From assembly GCA_028820655.1 (NCBI GenBank), contig JAPPIK010000056.1, positions 213,880-277,879 on the forward strand: 64,000 bases of DNA, written 5' to 3'. Shown here piece after piece: positions 17,003-25,839 of this stretch (positions within the stretch are counted from its first letter, which is position 1; each line of letters opens with the position of its first letter). The position numbers and the translations under genes are program-made. Source of the DNA: Candidatus Poribacteria bacterium. GTDB taxonomy: Bacteria; Poribacteria; WGA-4E; JAJDTR01. Below the pieces are notes generated by a model. That model did not search any database, was not told where the DNA came from, and worked only from the letters and a program-made list of their open reading frames with translations.

Positions 17003-17443
17003 CTAGGGACAGGGCGTTTCACCTATTGATTCGCGACAGTCGTTCAAATACTCGTCAAGAATGACCACCGCGGCAACTTGGTCGATTACCCTCCGCTGCT
17101 TCTTGCGCGGTTTCCCAACTTCCTGCAGGATTTCGGATGCTTCAACCGTGGTCAGACGTTCATCCCTCAGATGAACTGCAATGCGAGCCGCCCGCTTCAG
17201 GCGGTTTGCGAATCTCTGAACTTTCTCGGCTTGTACCCCGACCTCCCCGTCAAGCATCAGCGGAAGACCAATCACGACCTCTTCAACCCCATGGGTATTG
17301 ATGAGGTCACATATCGTCTCCAGGTCCGTTTTACGATTTTTCCGTGTGATTGTACAGAGCGGATGAGCCGCAAACCCGAGTTCATCACTAATTGCCACCC
17401 CAATTCGTACATCGCCAACGTCCAATCCTAGAATAATTGGCAT
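17003..17443 (-). CDS. ruvX: RuvX/YqgF Holliday-junction-resolvase-like nuclease
   Basis: 146 residues, standard for this RNase H-fold family, linked to maturation of 16S rRNA ends and to Holliday junction resolution. Motifs: LGLDVGDVRIGVAISD at 5-20 with the first catalytic aspartate, VVIGLPLMLDGEVG at about 56-69, HLRDERLTTVEA at about 95-106 with the glutamate, and DQVAAVVILDEYL near the end with the last aspartate. It is the first gene of the leftward ruvX-mltG-lpxC/fabZ-lpxA-lpxI run. The only good promoter-like site upstream is about 700 bp away. Confidence 0.92.
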   Translation of the reverse strand: MPIILGLDVGDVRIGVAISDELGFAAHPLCTITRKNRKTDLETICDLINTHGVEEVVIGLPLMLDGEVGVQAEKVQRFANRLKRAARIAVHLRDERLTTVEASEILQEVGKPRKKQRRVIDQVAAVVILDEYLNDCRESIGETPCP

Positions 17444-18410
17444 AATCGAAAAAGTTCAAAATGGAGTGCAACTCTGCGATCCGGTATCAATTTCAGGACA
17501 ACCGAGAAAACCTGAAACAGGCGTCAAATGGGTGTGCTTTTGCAAGACGGAATATGAATGACTAAGGAAGCCAAGACCACTAGATGATAGCATTGATACA
17601 AATTTTGTGTCAAGCACAAAGTCTAGTAGAGCTAGGGGAGACGCATTCAAAATCACTTAATTGCTTTCACGTTAAAACTAACCATGGCGTCTGAATTCAG
17701 ATTCATAGGTTCTTTGTTCCGCCGCATCATCGGAGCGAAAGGTATATTAAATCAGAGAATGTTCCCATACCTTTGATCACCGCTTGCTCAGTCGCATGAG
17801 AGAGTCCGAAAATGTGAAGAAATGTCAATCCATCGCTCTTTTTGGGCGATTTCGAGTGAACTTGTACTTAGTTTTTTTGTAAAAATAGCCCCTAAAAATA
17901 GGTGCGAGAATGTGAACGGAGGCATGATTTTGAGGGAGTGTTCACATGGTTTGATTCAACACTTTCCTTTGATAGCGCGGGATCATTTGCGGGCACATGT
18001 GAACAAGATGTTAACAGGAAAAAAAAGATCGTCGGCACGAAGGTCTATTTTAGGCACGTGAAAAGCCAAAGCGCCAGCCCGTTGTAACACGGATAGTCGT
18101 CGATTTGGGGAATAGCGCATCCACTCCGCCGCTTATCTGTACGTTCTATTTTATACTATACATGTGTAAAGTTATCAATGAAAAATCGGATGCGTTTTCC
18201 TTGTTGTTAGAGCCTGTTGGAAAGTACAGTTGGTAGGGTGTGATCAGCCGACCGATTAAGGAGTAGGATTCTCTATGGGATTGCTATCGCACTCATTATA
18301 GATTCAACAAAACTTGGTGCGAATGCGCCCAAGAGGAGATCAAGCGAACCACGGACTCGTCCAAGAGCCATTACCTGGCCGGGACAATCCGTATTATTAC
18401 TTGTAGTCCG
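17444..18410. other. gene-free stretch upstream of ruvX
   Basis: About 970 bp without a credible gene. It includes a stretch where TGTGAAC and GTTCACA words recur (about 17910-18010), the promoter-like element at 18150-18178, and an R1-type repeat near 18240-18300. Short open frames on both strands lack ribosome sites. Confidence 0.45.
18150..18178 (-). promoter_or_regulatory. promoter-like dispersed element, copy 2
   Basis: On the minus strand TTGATA (18178-18173) and TATAAA (18155-18150) are 17 nt apart. The spacer is almost identical to that of the copy at 3533-3561 (both contain ACATGTATAG). It points toward ruvX, about 700 bp away, and could be the promoter of the envelope operon with a long leader, or a repeat. 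Confidence 0.4.
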
Positions 18411-20366
18411 TCAGATCTTTCGTGCGAAAGTATGCCCCTCCATAATCGCATGTTGGAGCGTGCGCGGTGCAAACGCATCGCCGACGACTGTGCACGTCAC
18501 CTCGTTTTGGAGTAACTGAGAGATTTCGTCGACCGCTTGCCCGCCAAACGCATAGACCACGGCATCGTAACCTGTCAATTCACCCTTCGTCTCAGCCCAA
18601 GCATTTTCGGTGATGAGGGTACCGCCCTCAATCGCACGGACATGTAGGTGTGGGTGGATAACAATCCCTTTGCGGAACAGACGTTGATATACCGGTGGGC
18701 GTGTTGTTGCACCGAGCAACGTACAGATTGCCTCCATGCTTGTGATAATCTCCACGGATTTACCGAAATCAAGCAGTAGTTCCGCGACACTGGGGCCTTG
18801 GAAGCCGTATTCCTCATCAATCACCGCCACACGCTCACCTCCCGGAACATAGCCGTTCAAAACAGACCATGCATCCACCGAATTTTCCACCCCGGGGACC
18901 TCCGGGGTCAGTGGGCGGGCGCCCGTCGCTACGACCACGAAATCGGGGTTCTCACTCAAGATTGACTCAACGGTCGCTTCACAGTTCAGTCGAACCTCTA
19001 CCCCGGATTTCTGGCATTGCTCGCTCATCCATTCTGTTGCACCCGAGAACTCGCCGCGCAATGGGGCTTTGGCGCCAATCAACGTTTGACCGCCCAATTT
19101 GCCGCCTTTTTCCATCAACACTACTTCGTGCCGACGTCTCCTTGCGATCCGTGCGGCTTCAAGCCCGGCGGGACCACCGCCGACCACCACCACTTTACGT
19201 GGTTGCTCCGCCGGTGTGAGCGCACCCAACTCGGTCTCCCTTCCGATCGTCGCGTTCTGTACGCACGTCACGCCGCGTCCGGTGTAGATGCGATCGATGC
19301 AACCTTCGTTGTAACCTTGACACAACCGGATGTCATCCAATTGTCCTGCCATCGCCTTACGAGGTGCCTGCGGGTCGGCGATCAGCGCACGAGTCATGAT
19401 GACCAAATCCGCCTGCTCGTTTGAGACGATCTGCTCCGCTTCCATCGGATGTTTCACCCGACCTGCCGTGATGACCGGCACAGACACCACACCCTTGATT
19501 GACGCCGCCAACGGTGCGTATGTCGCATGTCGGAAGGTCATGTCCGGTACTGCTGCTGCCTCTCCAATGAAGGTCTCGGCAGTTCCCCCAATGACACTAA
19601 AGTAATCGAGTATTCTCAACCCATCCAGTTTTCCTGCGATCTCTTGCATCATCGAGTTTTTAAGACCGCCTTTAGTGAAATCGTCGCCTGTGATGCGGAT
19701 GCCAATAATGAAATCATCGCCGCACCGTTCACGAATAGCCTCAATAACCCGCGTCCCGAAACGTAAACGATTGGAGAGCACACCCCCGTATTCATCAGTG
19801 CGCTGGTTCGCGTTTTGTGTCCAGAACTGATCGATTAGGTGACAGTGGCTCGCGTTTACTTCGCAGCCGTCAAAGTTGCCTTGCTTCAATCGCCACGCTG
19901 CGTCCGAGAACGCTTGGACAAACTCTGTTATCGTCTCTTCGTCAAGTGTGTGCGGCGTTTCGCGGTGGTTTGGTTCGCGGATAGCAGACGGTCCGTACAT
20001 CCGATGCATCCGGTCTACGCTCCGTCCTCGTCGTCCGCGATGCGTAATTTGCGAAATGACCGGAACGTTGTAGGCGTGCATGGTATCGGCAAATTCAGCG
20101 AGGTATGGAATCACACGGTCCTCAAACAGTTCCACGCCGTGCCAATCCTGCGCCGGCGAAGTCGGGTGTACCCCTGCCGATCCAAAACACATCAGCAGTC
20201 CCACCCCGCCCTTTGCCTTTTCTTCATAGTAACATCGTGCTTTTTCCTTTGGCATCCCATCTTCCGCCAAGGCATCCGCGTGTGCCGATGAGACTATACG
20301 GTTCTTGACCGTGAGGTGGCGGAGTTGTAGGGGGGTGAATAGATGCTTAAATACAGGTGAAGCCAC
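18411..20366 (-). CDS. OYE-type flavin/iron-sulfur oxidoreductase (dienoyl-CoA reductase / dimethylamine dehydrogenase-like)
   Basis: 651 residues in the three-part layout of trimethylamine dehydrogenase and 2,4-dienoyl-CoA reductase. The FMN TIM barrel comes first (FKHLFTPLQLRHLTVKNRIV at 5-24, QITHRGRRG, NASHCHLIDQFW, NQRTDEYGG). Cysteines for a 4Fe-4S cluster follow (CQGYNEGC at about 344-351 and CVQNATIG). An NAD(P)/FAD-binding half comes last (VVVVGGGPAGLEAARIA at about 391-407, then HEVVLMEKGGKLGGQ). The GTG start at 20366 follows AAGGAGAA. The neighbouring gene is a betaine-homocysteine-methyltransferase-like protein, so demethylation of an N-methylated compound such as a betaine or methylproline is a reasonable guess; dienoyl-CoA reduction in fat breakdown is the main alternative. 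Confidence 0.82.
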   Translation of the reverse strand: MASPVFKHLFTPLQLRHLTVKNRIVSSAHADALAEDGMPKEKARCYYEEKAKGGVGLLMCFGSAGVHPTSPAQDWHGVELFEDRVIPYLAEFADTMHAYNVPVISQITHRGRRGRSVDRMHRMYGPSAIREPNHRETPHTLDEETITEFVQAFSDAAWRLKQGNFDGCEVNASHCHLIDQFWTQNANQRTDEYGGVLSNRLRFGTRVIEAIRERCGDDFIIGIRITGDDFTKGGLKNSMMQEIAGKLDGLRILDYFSVIGGTAETFIGEAAAVPDMTFRHATYAPLAASIKGVVSVPVITAGRVKHPMEAEQIVSNEQADLVIMTRALIADPQAPRKAMAGQLDDIRLCQGYNEGCIDRIYTGRGVTCVQNATIGRETELGALTPAEQPRKVVVVGGGPAGLEAARIARRRRHEVVLMEKGGKLGGQTLIGAKAPLRGEFSGATEWMSEQCQKSGVEVRLNCEATVESILSENPDFVVVATGARPLTPEVPGVENSVDAWSVLNGYVPGGERVAVIDEEYGFQGPSVAELLLDFGKSVEIITSMEAICTLLGATTRPPVYQRLFRKGIVIHPHLHVRAIEGGTLITENAWAETKGELTGYDAVVYAFGGQAVDEISQLLQNEVTCTVVGDAFAPRTLQHAIMEGHTFARKI

Positions 20367-20606
20367 GATGTATTCTCCTTATCACCAAGAACTTATGAAG
20401 TTCGTTCCTACTATTTCAAACACGTAGGATGCGAATCTGTCTACGTAATTGTTTAGTTCAGCCCAGAACTTACGCGCCAAAAGGAAATCGCGACCAGGAG
20501 ATCGCTCCTACATTACGCTCATGGTGTGGGAACGGGGATTGAACTGCGACACGACGAACCAACTTCCCCAAAACAGATTGATAGACTAAAGAGTCACTTG
20601 TGTCCT
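20367..20606. other. intergenic gap with REP-like repeat
   Basis: 240 bp between two leftward genes. Around 20484-20513 lies one copy, in reverse orientation, of the element that is tandemly repeated at 44151-44249 (common words CGCGACC and GATCGCTCCTA). Confidence 0.5.
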
Positions 20607-21605
20607 TTAATTCGTGTTTTCAGAGTCTTCCGGCTGCCGCCGTTTCCAGTTAAACTCGGTCTCGCTCATCGGGTCATCGGGATTCGGCTGCCAAACCTCC
20701 GGCTCGTCATACTTGCCTAACGCTCGCGCCATCTCTCGGACATGACTGGCAATGCTGCCGCAGCAACTCCCGATATAGTTTACACCCATATTCTTCGCTT
20801 TGGACGCGAACGCCTCCATCTCGTAGCGTGTGAGTTGGATCGGTTCAAGGCGGTCCGGGAAGGCTGGCGTCCCCGTGAACCATTGAACTTCATCGGAGCA
20901 CTGAAATGCTACAGGCTGCGCAGCAAGGTAGGCGCCAGTCGCGTCACGCATCTCTCCAATGAGGGGATACATTCGTTCGGGGTCCCTCATGCAGTTGATA
21001 CCTACAATGTCCGCCCCTGCGTCGACCAGACGCTTCGCACATTCAGCCGCCGCTACGTCGTCGTCGGTTTGGTTGCTGCCGCGGAATGCTAAGGTAATCA
21101 TCGCAGGCATGTTCGTCTTTGCCTTAATCCGTTCAAGGCATAACAACGCCTCGCCGAGATACCAGAATGTTTCTCCGATGAAGAAATCCACGCCCTCTTG
21201 GGCGTCAATCTGTTCATCAAACATGCTAGTGACTGCCGCCTGCGCCGATGGATTGTCCGCTTCCCATTTCCACGTCGCGCTCAGATCCCCTGCGACGAGC
21301 GCCTGATCACCGGCAACCTCCTTGACAATACGAGTCGCCGCACGATTAATCTCGAACGTTCTGTCCGCATAGCCGACCGTTTCCAATTTTTCGCGGCTGC
21401 CGTAGAACGCCATCACTTGCAGGACGTCTGCACCTGCCATGAGAAATTCACAGTGCATTTCCCGAATTGCGTCCGGATGGGTAACGGCTAATTCCGGGGT
21501 GAAAGCGCCTGCGACAACGTAACCACGTCTTTCCAATTCAACGATGTAGCCGCCATCGCCAAGAACAATGCCGTCAGCCAACCGTTCCAAAATTCCTTTC
21601 GCCAT
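20607..21605 (-). CDS. homocysteine S-methyltransferase / BHMT-like
   Basis: 332 residues of the zinc-dependent homocysteine methyltransferase barrel. The zinc cysteines are the one in GINCM and the pair in YIGSCCGS near the C-terminus. The start region LADGIVLGDGGYIVELERRGYV corresponds to the family's substrate-entry loop. I place the start at 21605 (MAKGIL) because GAGGAGG lies just before it; the frame is open 18 codons further upstream without a ribosome site. The closest well-known relatives are betaine-homocysteine methyltransferases, which move a methyl group from glycine betaine to homocysteine to give methionine and dimethylglycine. The adjacent dimethylamine-dehydrogenase-like gene on the same strand would suit stepwise demethylation. 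Other methyl donors are possible. Confidence 0.82.
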   Translation of the reverse strand: MAKGILERLADGIVLGDGGYIVELERRGYVVAGAFTPELAVTHPDAIREMHCEFLMAGADVLQVMAFYGSREKLETVGYADRTFEINRAATRIVKEVAGDQALVAGDLSATWKWEADNPSAQAAVTSMFDEQIDAQEGVDFFIGETFWYLGEALLCLERIKAKTNMPAMITLAFRGSNQTDDDVAAAECAKRLVDAGADIVGINCMRDPERMYPLIGEMRDATGAYLAAQPVAFQCSDEVQWFTGTPAFPDRLEPIQLTRYEMEAFASKAKNMGVNYIGSCCGSIASHVREMARALGKYDEPEVWQPNPDDPMSETEFNWKRRQPEDSENTN

Positions 21606-21659
21606 GTGAATCTCCTCCTCACAAATACTACGTAATGAGTAATCCGGGATGTTTGTCAA

Positions 21660-22216
21660 TAATGCTTGTCTGCTAAATGACGATAGTCGAGTGGATAATC
21701 CCTCTCGTGTTACTCGTCACCAATGGTCTTTCAAGAGCACGGAGAAATGAGTAGAAACTCATTGCGCTTCATCATTTCCATTATACCACAACCAACAATT
21801 TTCCACTAAACAATTGCAGGAGCGGCTTAAGCTTGATGCTATCATAGATGATGTGATCCCGCTTTGCTGGCATCATCAAGGACTGTCGCTGGGGGAATTT
21901 GGTTGTAGGCTGGGATGCCTACATTCTCTCAGAAGCCGACCGCCGCAAGATGGCTGCCGAATGGCGGGGCGTCGAGCACCAAGCGCTGCTGTCGGAATCG
22001 TATGGCATACCGGACCGTCGCACCGATTTTAGTGATGACCGACGGAGTCAACTGCTCACTGTCGTAGCTGATAATGCAGCGTGGTGCTCCATTGAGCAGA
22101 AACTCTGGCGTTACAGCATTTGCAACGGATTATTTTTCCCTTTACTAACCTGAAAATGATAAAATAAGCTGGTTCAGTTCCCCCTCCGGCTTCTGAATTA
22201 TTTAACGAGGTTCTCC
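21660..22216. other. divergent gap holding an IS fragment
   Basis: 557 bp between the leftward methyltransferase gene and the rightward acyl-CoA ligase gene. Most of the right half is the transposase remnant listed separately. Promoters for both genes must lie here, but none stands out. Confidence 0.45.
21820..22130 (+). pseudogene. IS1634-like transposase fragment
   Basis: About 310 bp match the beginning of the transposase at 42247-42580, with common words such as ATCATAGATGATGTGAT, GCCTACATTCT and TCAACTGCTCAC. The frame is broken by small deletions, and neither the rest of the gene nor terminal repeats are seen. Notably it lacks the R1 insertion carried by the longer copy at 42325-42364, so the two copies parted before that insertion or lost it precisely. 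Confidence 0.75.
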
Positions 22217-23782
22217 ATGAACATTGGCCGTTGCTTGACAAAATCCGCTCGAATATATCCCAATAACTTGGCTATTGCTTTCGGCGAACGGAGGCTTTCA
22301 TACGCGGAGTTTAACGGTCGGGTGAACCGTTTGGCAAATGCTCTGCACGGGAGAGGGATTCGAAAAGGCGATAATGTGGCAGTGCTCATGCACAATTGTC
22401 CCGAAATGCTTGAGTCGATGTATGCGGGCTTCAAAGCCGGATGCGGCGTCGTACCCATCAATTTTCGATTGCATCCCAAGGAGTACGCCTCCATTATCAT
22501 GCATTCCGAAGCCAAAGCGGTGATTGTATCGCCAGAATTCAACGGAGAAATCATCAAGACTTGCGCCCAATTACCGTGTGTCCAGTCGATAATCACCCTG
22601 TCTGGAGCGCGCGACAATTTATTGAATTACGAGTCCCTACTGGCTGCCGCATCTGACCAATTTTATGATGCGGATGTCGATGCGGAGGACGTGGCGTGGA
22701 TTTTCTATACGTCCGGAACAACCGGCAGCCCGAAAGGTGCGATGTTAACGCATCGCAATCTACTCGCCATGACAATGAACTTCTATGCGGACATGGCTCC
22801 CGGATTCGGCAAAAGCGATGTTGCCCTTCATGCCGCACCGCTATCCCACGGGAGTGGGTGCTACGCTCTGCCCAATATCGCCAAAGGCGCCGCCAACGTC
22901 ATCTTGGAATCTAAGTCCTTTGACCCGGAAATTGCTCTAAGGACAATTCAAGAACACCTCGTGACAAACATGTTCGCCGCGCCGACAATGATCAAGCGGT
23001 TGATAGATAGTCCCGCCATCGACCGATACGACCATAGTTCGTTGAAATACTTGACCTACGGCGGCGCGCCGATGTTGGCAGAGGACCTAATCAACGCCAT
23101 GGAAAAATTGGGACCCTGCCTTGTCCAACTCTACGGTCAAGCGGAATCTCCCATGACCATCACCTATCTTTCCCATGAAGACCACGTGCTTGACGGAGGT
23201 TCGGATCAGATGAAACGCTTGGCATCCGCCGGTATCCCGCGAACGGATGTCGAAGTCAAAGTCGTTGACTCGGATGGAAACGAACTCCCGCCGGGTGAAA
23301 CCGGGGAGATCGTGACCCGATCGGATTTGGTGATGAATGGATACTGGCGCGCACCTGAAGCCACCGCTGAAGCGCTGCGAGACGGATGGCTCTTTACAGG
23401 TGATATGGGCTACATGGATGAGCGAGGCTACCTGTTTCTCATGGATCGCTCGAGAGACATGATTATCAGCGGCGGTGAAAACATCTATCCTCGCGAGATA
23501 GAGGAGGTAATCGTGGGACACCCCGCCGTTCGAGAGGTTGCCGTTATTGGCATACCCGATCCGGAATGGGGTGAAGAGATTAAGGCTGTCGTTGCTCTTG
23601 CGCCCGGCAGTGCGGCCACGGAATCGGAACTGATTGATTTCTGTACGGAACACATTGCCCGTTACAAAAAGCCGCGATCTGTTGAGTTTGTAGATGAACT
23701 CCCGAAGAATAATTACGGGAAAATAGTCAAAAGGGAATTGAGAGAGAAGTATTGGGAAGGCAGAACCAGTAGGGTTATATGA
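22217..23782 (+). CDS. acyl-CoA synthetase (AMP-forming)
   Basis: 521 residues of the ANL superfamily, activating a carboxylic acid to its CoA thioester through an acyl-adenylate. The phosphate loop is YTSGTTGSPKGAMLTH at about 171-186; the A5 motif is LYGQAESPMTITY at about 310-322. Motif A7 is GWLFTGDMGYMDERGYLF, A8 is DRSRDMIISGGENIYPREIE, and the catalytic lysine sits in KNNYGKIVKRELR near the C-terminus. GAGG lies 6 nt before the ATG. It heads a rightward run with thiolase, DUF35 protein and an ABC/LolA-type export module. Fatty acid is the most likely substrate; aromatic or short branched acids cannot be excluded. Confidence 0.87.
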   Translation: MNIGRCLTKSARIYPNNLAIAFGERRLSYAEFNGRVNRLANALHGRGIRKGDNVAVLMHNCPEMLESMYAGFKAGCGVVPINFRLHPKEYASIIMHSEAKAVIVSPEFNGEIIKTCAQLPCVQSIITLSGARDNLLNYESLLAAASDQFYDADVDAEDVAWIFYTSGTTGSPKGAMLTHRNLLAMTMNFYADMAPGFGKSDVALHAAPLSHGSGCYALPNIAKGAANVILESKSFDPEIALRTIQEHLVTNMFAAPTMIKRLIDSPAIDRYDHSSLKYLTYGGAPMLAEDLINAMEKLGPCLVQLYGQAESPMTITYLSHEDHVLDGGSDQMKRLASAGIPRTDVEVKVVDSDGNELPPGETGEIVTRSDLVMNGYWRAPEATAEALRDGWLFTGDMGYMDERGYLFLMDRSRDMIISGGENIYPREIEEVIVGHPAVREVAVIGIPDPEWGEEIKAVVALAPGSAATESELIDFCTEHIARYKKPRSVEFVDELPKNNYGKIVKRELREKYWEGRTSRVI

Positions 23783-24119
23783 GACAGGAAGAGTGGAAGA
23801 ATGGATTGGTGGAAGATCACTCACCGCTCCGTCCTTAATTATCATTCCTTCGGAGCGGAAGAATAATGCTGTCCGTTTCTACGGACAAAGAGACTCTCCA
23901 TAGATTGTACGATTTTCCTATCAAAATGTTACCGCCACTCCGAGACGCGCAATGAATTGCGCTACTACCAACCCTTGCTTCTCGTAGCTGATGGATTACG
24001 ACTTAGTATTAGAATCTGCTGGATTTGCAATCCAGCAGAAGCGGTTTGGACCTGGAACGAAACGTAGGTTGATTCTTGGAACTCGCTGCATCTAAAAAGA
24101 CATTCTAAAGGAGTTCTCC
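23783..24119. repeat. intergenic gap with three hairpins
   Basis: Hairpins at 23871-23888 (arms TGTCCGT/ACGGACA), 23947-23962 (GCGCAAT/ATTGCGC, a second copy of the element at 4068-4083 with the same CTACTAC flank) and 24016-24038 (arms CTGCTGGATT/AATCCAGCAG, loop TGC). The last could end transcription or protect RNA ends, but no T-run follows. AAAGGAG before 24120 is the ribosome site of the thiolase. Confidence 0.6.
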
Positions 24120-25385
24120 ATGTACAAAAAACGTAAACTGGGAAGAGGAGTCGCAATGGTGGGCGCCGGCATGTCGAAATTCGACATGTTCAATGATAAA
24201 GACTCGAAAGATTTGTTTGTCGAAGCGTATATCCAAATGAACGCGTCTGTGGATAAGGGATTGGATCCGGAGGATATTGATGCTCTCTATTTAGGCAATT
24301 TCACTAACGATTTCTTCGTCCAGCAGTCCCATTGGGGAGCGATTCTTTCGGACTCTCTCGGGCTTGTTCCCAAACCGGCAACACGAACCGAAGGCGCCTG
24401 CGCCTCAAGCGCCCTCGCTTTCCGAGAAGGTGTTTTCGCCATCGCTTCCGGTTTCTATGATGTGGTCCTAATCGGCGGTGTCGAGGATATGTCGAAGAGA
24501 TCCACGGAAGAGGTTGCGGAGGGGCTGGCTTTGGCGGCTAGCCCCTACGAACGCAAAGCGGGATTGACGTTTCCGGGCGTTTTCGCCGCCATTGCTACGG
24601 CATACTTCGAGAAATACGGCGCATCGCGCGAGCACCTGATGAACGTAACGATAAAGAGCCACGATAATGCACCACTGAACCCCAAAGCCCAGTTCAACCT
24701 CGCTATTCGAGACATGATGGCTGCCAAGGTTAAGCGGGCGAAGAGTCAAGGAAAAGCGGTGCCCGATTGGATTGATGAAAAGGATTTCCTCCGCGATGAG
24801 AGAGCGAATCCTCCCATTGCCTGGCCCATGCACCTCTTCGACTGTTGCCCCATAAGTGACGGCGCGGCTTGCATACTGTTAGTCGCCGAAGAAATTGCGA
24901 ACCGCTTTACAGATACCCCGTTGCACGTCGTTGGGCTCGGGCAGGGAAGCGGGAGAGCGCTTCATTCCGCGGATGACCTGACGTACTTTGAAGCAACAAG
25001 ACACGCCGCCAAAGAGGCTTATGATATGTCCGGTCTGACGCCCAAAGATATTCAATTCGCCGAAGTGCACGATTGTTTCTCGATTGCGGAGATTCTTCAT
25101 ATCGAAGACCTTGGATTTTTCGCGCCGGGTGAAGGACACAAAGCGGTAGAGGAGGGCTTGACGAGATTGGATGGCCCCATGCCGATCAATACTTCGGGAG
25201 GATTGAAGTGCAAAGGTCACCCGGTCGGCGCGACCGGTGCGGCGCAACTAATTGAAGTATGGGAACAGTTGAGAGACAAAGCGGGTCGAAGGCGCGTGCC
25301 AAAATCCGACTTACGCATAGGCGCGGCGCACAACCTCGGCGGCACCGGCGGCACCTGTACCTTCACCATCCTCGAAAGGAGATAA
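24120..25385 (+). CDS. thiolase (SCP-x / acetyl-CoA acetyltransferase type)
   Basis: 421 residues of the thiolase fold. The nucleophilic cysteine is C94 in EGACASSA. The catalytic histidine region is HDCFSIAE at about 318-325, and GHPVGATGAAQ lies at about 361-371. The chain ends in AAHNLGGTGGTCTFTIL and lacks the classical CxG second cysteine loop, as in the SCP2/non-specific-lipid-transfer type and the archaeal thiolases that work with DUF35 proteins. The next gene, 4 nt downstream, is exactly such a DUF35 partner, so a complex is likely. It would condense or cleave acyl-CoAs supplied by the ligase upstream. Direction and chain length are unknown. Confidence 0.87.
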   Translation: MYKKRKLGRGVAMVGAGMSKFDMFNDKDSKDLFVEAYIQMNASVDKGLDPEDIDALYLGNFTNDFFVQQSHWGAILSDSLGLVPKPATRTEGACASSALAFREGVFAIASGFYDVVLIGGVEDMSKRSTEEVAEGLALAASPYERKAGLTFPGVFAAIATAYFEKYGASREHLMNVTIKSHDNAPLNPKAQFNLAIRDMMAAKVKRAKSQGKAVPDWIDEKDFLRDERANPPIAWPMHLFDCCPISDGAACILLVAEEIANRFTDTPLHVVGLGQGSGRALHSADDLTYFEATRHAAKEAYDMSGLTPKDIQFAEVHDCFSIAEILHIEDLGFFAPGEGHKAVEEGLTRLDGPMPINTSGGLKCKGHPVGATGAAQLIEVWEQLRDKAGRRRVPKSDLRIGAAHNLGGTGGTCTFTILERR

Positions 25386-25389
25386 TCCC

Positions 25390-25812
25390 ATGGCGGAGAA
25401 TCCGATCAACGATTACGGGTTTGAACAGTTTCTCAATGAGGGAAAACTGATGGGATCAAAGTGCAATGGTTGCGAGACTCTTTACGTGCCGCCGCGCTCG
25501 CTCTGTCCCGGTTGCCGCCAATCCGAGATGGAATGGGCGGAGACAGCGGGCGAGGGTAGGCTTGCCGCTTTCACTTCTATCTCAATCGGCACGCCCGCGA
25601 TGATTAAAGAGGGATATGACAGGAACAACCCGTATTGCTCCGGCGTCGTCGAGTTGGTGGAGGGAGCGCGCGTTGTCGCACGGATCGAAGGCATCGATTC
25701 GATGCATCCTGAAACGGTAGAGGTCGGAATGCCGCTGCGCGTCAAGTTCTTGAATCAAGGTACTGACGACGACAGGGGGACCGTCCTGGCATTTTCGCCG
25801 ATAGAAGAATGA
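25390..25812 (+). CDS. DUF35 zinc-ribbon/OB-fold protein, thiolase partner
   Basis: 140 residues. The rubredoxin-like zinc ribbon is C25-x2-C28 and C39-x2-C42 (KCNGCETLYVPPRSLCPGC); the OB-fold follows (GEGRLAAFTSISIGTPA, then VARIEGI and MPLRVKF). Such proteins are found beside thiolases and, in archaea, form a complex in which they carry the acyl-CoA between thiolase and HMG-CoA synthase. The stop codon of the thiolase and this ATG are 4 nt apart, so the pair is translated together. No HMG-CoA synthase is present here, so the partner set differs from the archaeal one. Confidence 0.88.
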   Translation: MAENPINDYGFEQFLNEGKLMGSKCNGCETLYVPPRSLCPGCRQSEMEWAETAGEGRLAAFTSISIGTPAMIKEGYDRNNPYCSGVVELVEGARVVARIEGIDSMHPETVEVGMPLRVKFLNQGTDDDRGTVLAFSPIEE

Positions 25813-25839
25813 TATTCGACTAGATAGGAAATCGAAAGC

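Noticed and set aside
17900-18020. Replication origin or DnaA-box cluster
   Set aside because: The TGTGAAC/GTTCACA words do not match DnaA boxes, and no dnaA, dnaN or skewed AT-rich region is seen.
17822-18061. 79-codon frame upstream of ruvX
   Set aside because: Composition and lack of a start signal suggest chance; no family likeness.
24120-25812. Archaeal-type HMG-CoA mevalonate complex
   Set aside because: Thiolase and DUF35 are present but no HMG-CoA synthase is in the window.
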